DNA of 6,514 bases, taken from Thermoplasmata archaeon. GTDB lineage: Archaea; Thermoplasmatota; Thermoplasmata; Thermoplasmatales; Thermoplasmataceae. Where the stretch lies: contig JAKAAI010000100.1 in the NCBI GenBank assembly GCA_021797055.1, forward strand, positions 1-6,514. The letters run 5' to 3'. The notes below the pieces were generated by a model. That model saw only the letters and a program-made list of their open reading frames with translations. It did not search any database and was not told where the DNA came from. Below, piece by piece: positions 5,685 through 6,514 of this stretch. A program made the translations under genes and the position numbers. Within the stretch, counting starts at the first letter, position 1; each line of letters starts with the position of its first letter.

Positions 5685-6028
5685 GGATAACTCACTCCAA
5701 TCAAAGCGAAGGCAAAAACATAAAGAAGCAACGGCAGCAGGATTGTTCTGATCCTCAAACCTGCCCTAACCCCTTTTCCATTTTTCATCAACAATGAAAC
5801 CAGGAAGAATATCAGTGATGCCACCATGAAAACAAGTGAGACTATGAAAAGTGCAAGAAGGAACTCGTAATAACTGCCAAAGACAGGTGATACCATTGAC
5901 GAGATTGGTTCATGATACATTCTCACGATAGGATATATCACCAGGGTGTAGAGGACCATTGGGATTGAGCCAGCAATGTATATGATCATTGATATGTAAA
6001 ATAGAGCCAGCCGCCTGTTTATTATCAT
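5681..6028 (-). CDS. Small multi-pass membrane protein (second of a tight operon)
   Basis: A 115-residue, very hydrophobic protein with segments at about 8-32, 51-80 and 94-112. The first and second are separated by an exterior-type loop (RMYHEPISSMVSPVFGSYYE) and the second and third by a basic loop (KNGKGVRAGLRIR), which by the positive-inside rule is cytoplasmic. No catalytic motif or family signature is apparent. Both ends are in ATGA overlaps, with the upstream gene at 6025-6028 and the downstream gene at 5681-5684, so all three proteins are likely made from one message in similar amounts and may form one membrane complex. Small multi-spanning proteins encoded near archaeal toxins are sometimes immunity proteins; that is only a possibility here. 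Confidence 0.7.
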   Translation of the reverse strand: MIINRRLALFYISMIIYIAGSIPMVLYTLVIYPIVRMYHEPISSMVSPVFGSYYEFLLALFIVSLVFMVASLIFFLVSLLMKNGKGVRAGLRIRTILLPLLLYVFAFALIGVSYP

Positions 6029-6213
6029 CTGTAAATCCCCTCCGCTGCAAGTGAGATCAATACTACAAAAGATGTAAGGATCAGATCAATGAAAAGCAAT
6101 ATTGCCCACACGGTTTGGTAACTTGAGAATGCCACCGCAGAAATATACCAGAGTAATATCGCAATTACAAGCTGTATACCTATGATCATATAAGCTGTTT
6201 TGAGTTTATTCAT
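6025..6213 (-). CDS. Small two-pass membrane protein (first of a tight operon)
   Basis: A 62-residue protein, MNKLKTAYM then two hydrophobic segments at about 7-29 and 35-56, ending AAEGIYR. No family is recognised. I start it at ATG 6213-6211, not at the in-frame ATG 25 codons upstream, because the extra residues (rich in Ser, Pro and Gly) read through the hairpin of the adjacent mobile-element end, and because a strong Shine-Dalgarno run, GGGAGGGGG at 6227-6219, sits five bases before ATG 6213. No clear TATA box is seen further upstream on this strand, where element sequence begins, so insertion may have displaced the native promoter. The stop overlaps the next start in ATGA. Confidence 0.68.
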   Translation of the reverse strand: MNKLKTAYMIIGIQLVIAILLWYISAVAFSSYQTVWAILLFIDLILTSFVVLISLAAEGIYR

Positions 6214-6514
6214 CTTAACCCCCTCCCGAGGAGATCCCGTCCGTGAGGGCGGGGATGAATCGGGACTGAAACTGCAAACCTTTCCCATATCTTACCAGTC
6301 TTGCTCTTTTCATGCTAACATCCATTTTCTTCTCACCATTCCTGATTACTGCCCGCTTTCCGTAGCTGTGCATGTTTATGACGGGGGCCCTCAGGTCCCG
6401 TCCGGTCATGCCTGACCGTAGGTCCACATCGGGGTTGTTAGAAAGGGTTTTTGAACCATGCACACTGAGAGTTTCCTCTCTGTTTAATGCATGATCACAG
6501 TTGCCACGGACTTG
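6214..6514 (-). mobile_element. Probable right end of an IS200/IS605 (TnpB-type) element, omega-RNA-like
   Basis: On the minus strand the sequence ends in GATTCATCCCCGCCC, TCAC, GGACGGGATCTCCTCGG, the kind of G+C-rich hairpin found at the 3' end of archaeal and bacterial tnpB-only elements, where the guide (omega/reRNA) scaffold is encoded. A second hairpin (CGGTCA/TGACCG at 6403-6418) and an ACGGGACC/GGCCCCCGT pairing just below it support a structured RNA. The region is markedly richer in G+C than its neighbours. A minus-strand frame is open from the window edge to 6215, with RSGMTGRDLRAPVINMHSYG in it; it could be the tail of TnpB or spurious readthrough, since no RuvC or CxxC motif is inside the window. 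The element continues to the right. Confidence 0.5.
6236..6253. repeat. Terminal hairpin of the element end
   Basis: CCCGTCC (6236-6242) pairs with GGGCGGG (6247-6253) around the four-base loop GTGA, with one G-T wobble in plus sense. Read as plus-strand RNA the loop would be a GNRA tetraloop. The stem lies directly upstream of the Shine-Dalgarno run of the membrane-protein operon. Confidence 0.6.

Noticed and set aside
6025..6288. Longer version of the first membrane protein starting at ATG 6288
   Set aside because: The extra 25 residues are a translation of the mobile-element hairpin and skip the good Shine-Dalgarno site before ATG 6213.
1..6514. CRISPR array
   Set aside because: No regularly spaced direct repeats of 20-50 bases were seen.

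Overview
The window looks archaeal and most likely comes from the Thermoplasmata. Genes are preceded by TATA boxes placed so that transcripts would begin at or next to the start codon (leaderless). The surface proteins are crowded with N-x-S/T sequons, and one carries the Ig-like module with the signature TFSESGLPSGTQW, which I associate with secreted Thermoplasmatales proteins. The assignment rests on style and recalled families, not on a search.

Layout. (1) Positions 1-97 are an inverted, base-perfect copy of part of the toxin gene further along, fused at 98 to G+C-richer sequence resembling the tail of an IS200/IS605-type element. (2) 345-1536, minus strand: a two-gene AbiE-like (type IV) toxin-antitoxin operon, with the nucleotidyltransferase toxin first and the winged-helix antitoxin second, overlapping by 11 bp. 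(3) 1656-1983, plus strand: a decayed fragment of a DDE (rve-type, IS3/IS481-like) integrase, followed by about 370 bp of A+T-rich DNA without a convincing gene. (4) 2358-5284, plus strand: a cassette of surface or secreted proteins driven by one strong TATA promoter. It holds a membrane-anchored glycoprotein, then a cysteine-rich secreted protein whose reading frame is split by a +1 frameshift. The second half carries two Ig-like repeats, a run of six glycines and a C-terminal Hint (Hedgehog/intein) domain. (5) 5448-6213, minus strand: three tiny multi-spanning membrane proteins joined by ATGA overlaps, converging on the Hint gene. (6) 6214-6514, minus strand: the end of a probable IS200/IS605 (TnpB-type) element with structured, omega-RNA-like sequence, abutting the first membrane-protein gene.

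The region reads as an accessory island: defence/stability module, dead and partial mobile elements, and an exported autoprocessing-type protein. The most interesting object is the Hint protein. Its Gly6-Cys junction, its lack of the intein C-terminal His-Asn and its very short C-terminal tail all resemble the Hedgehog layout more than an intein or a toxin-releasing Hint. The frame split and the inverted toxin fragment are the two points where assembly error must be excluded before biology is inferred.
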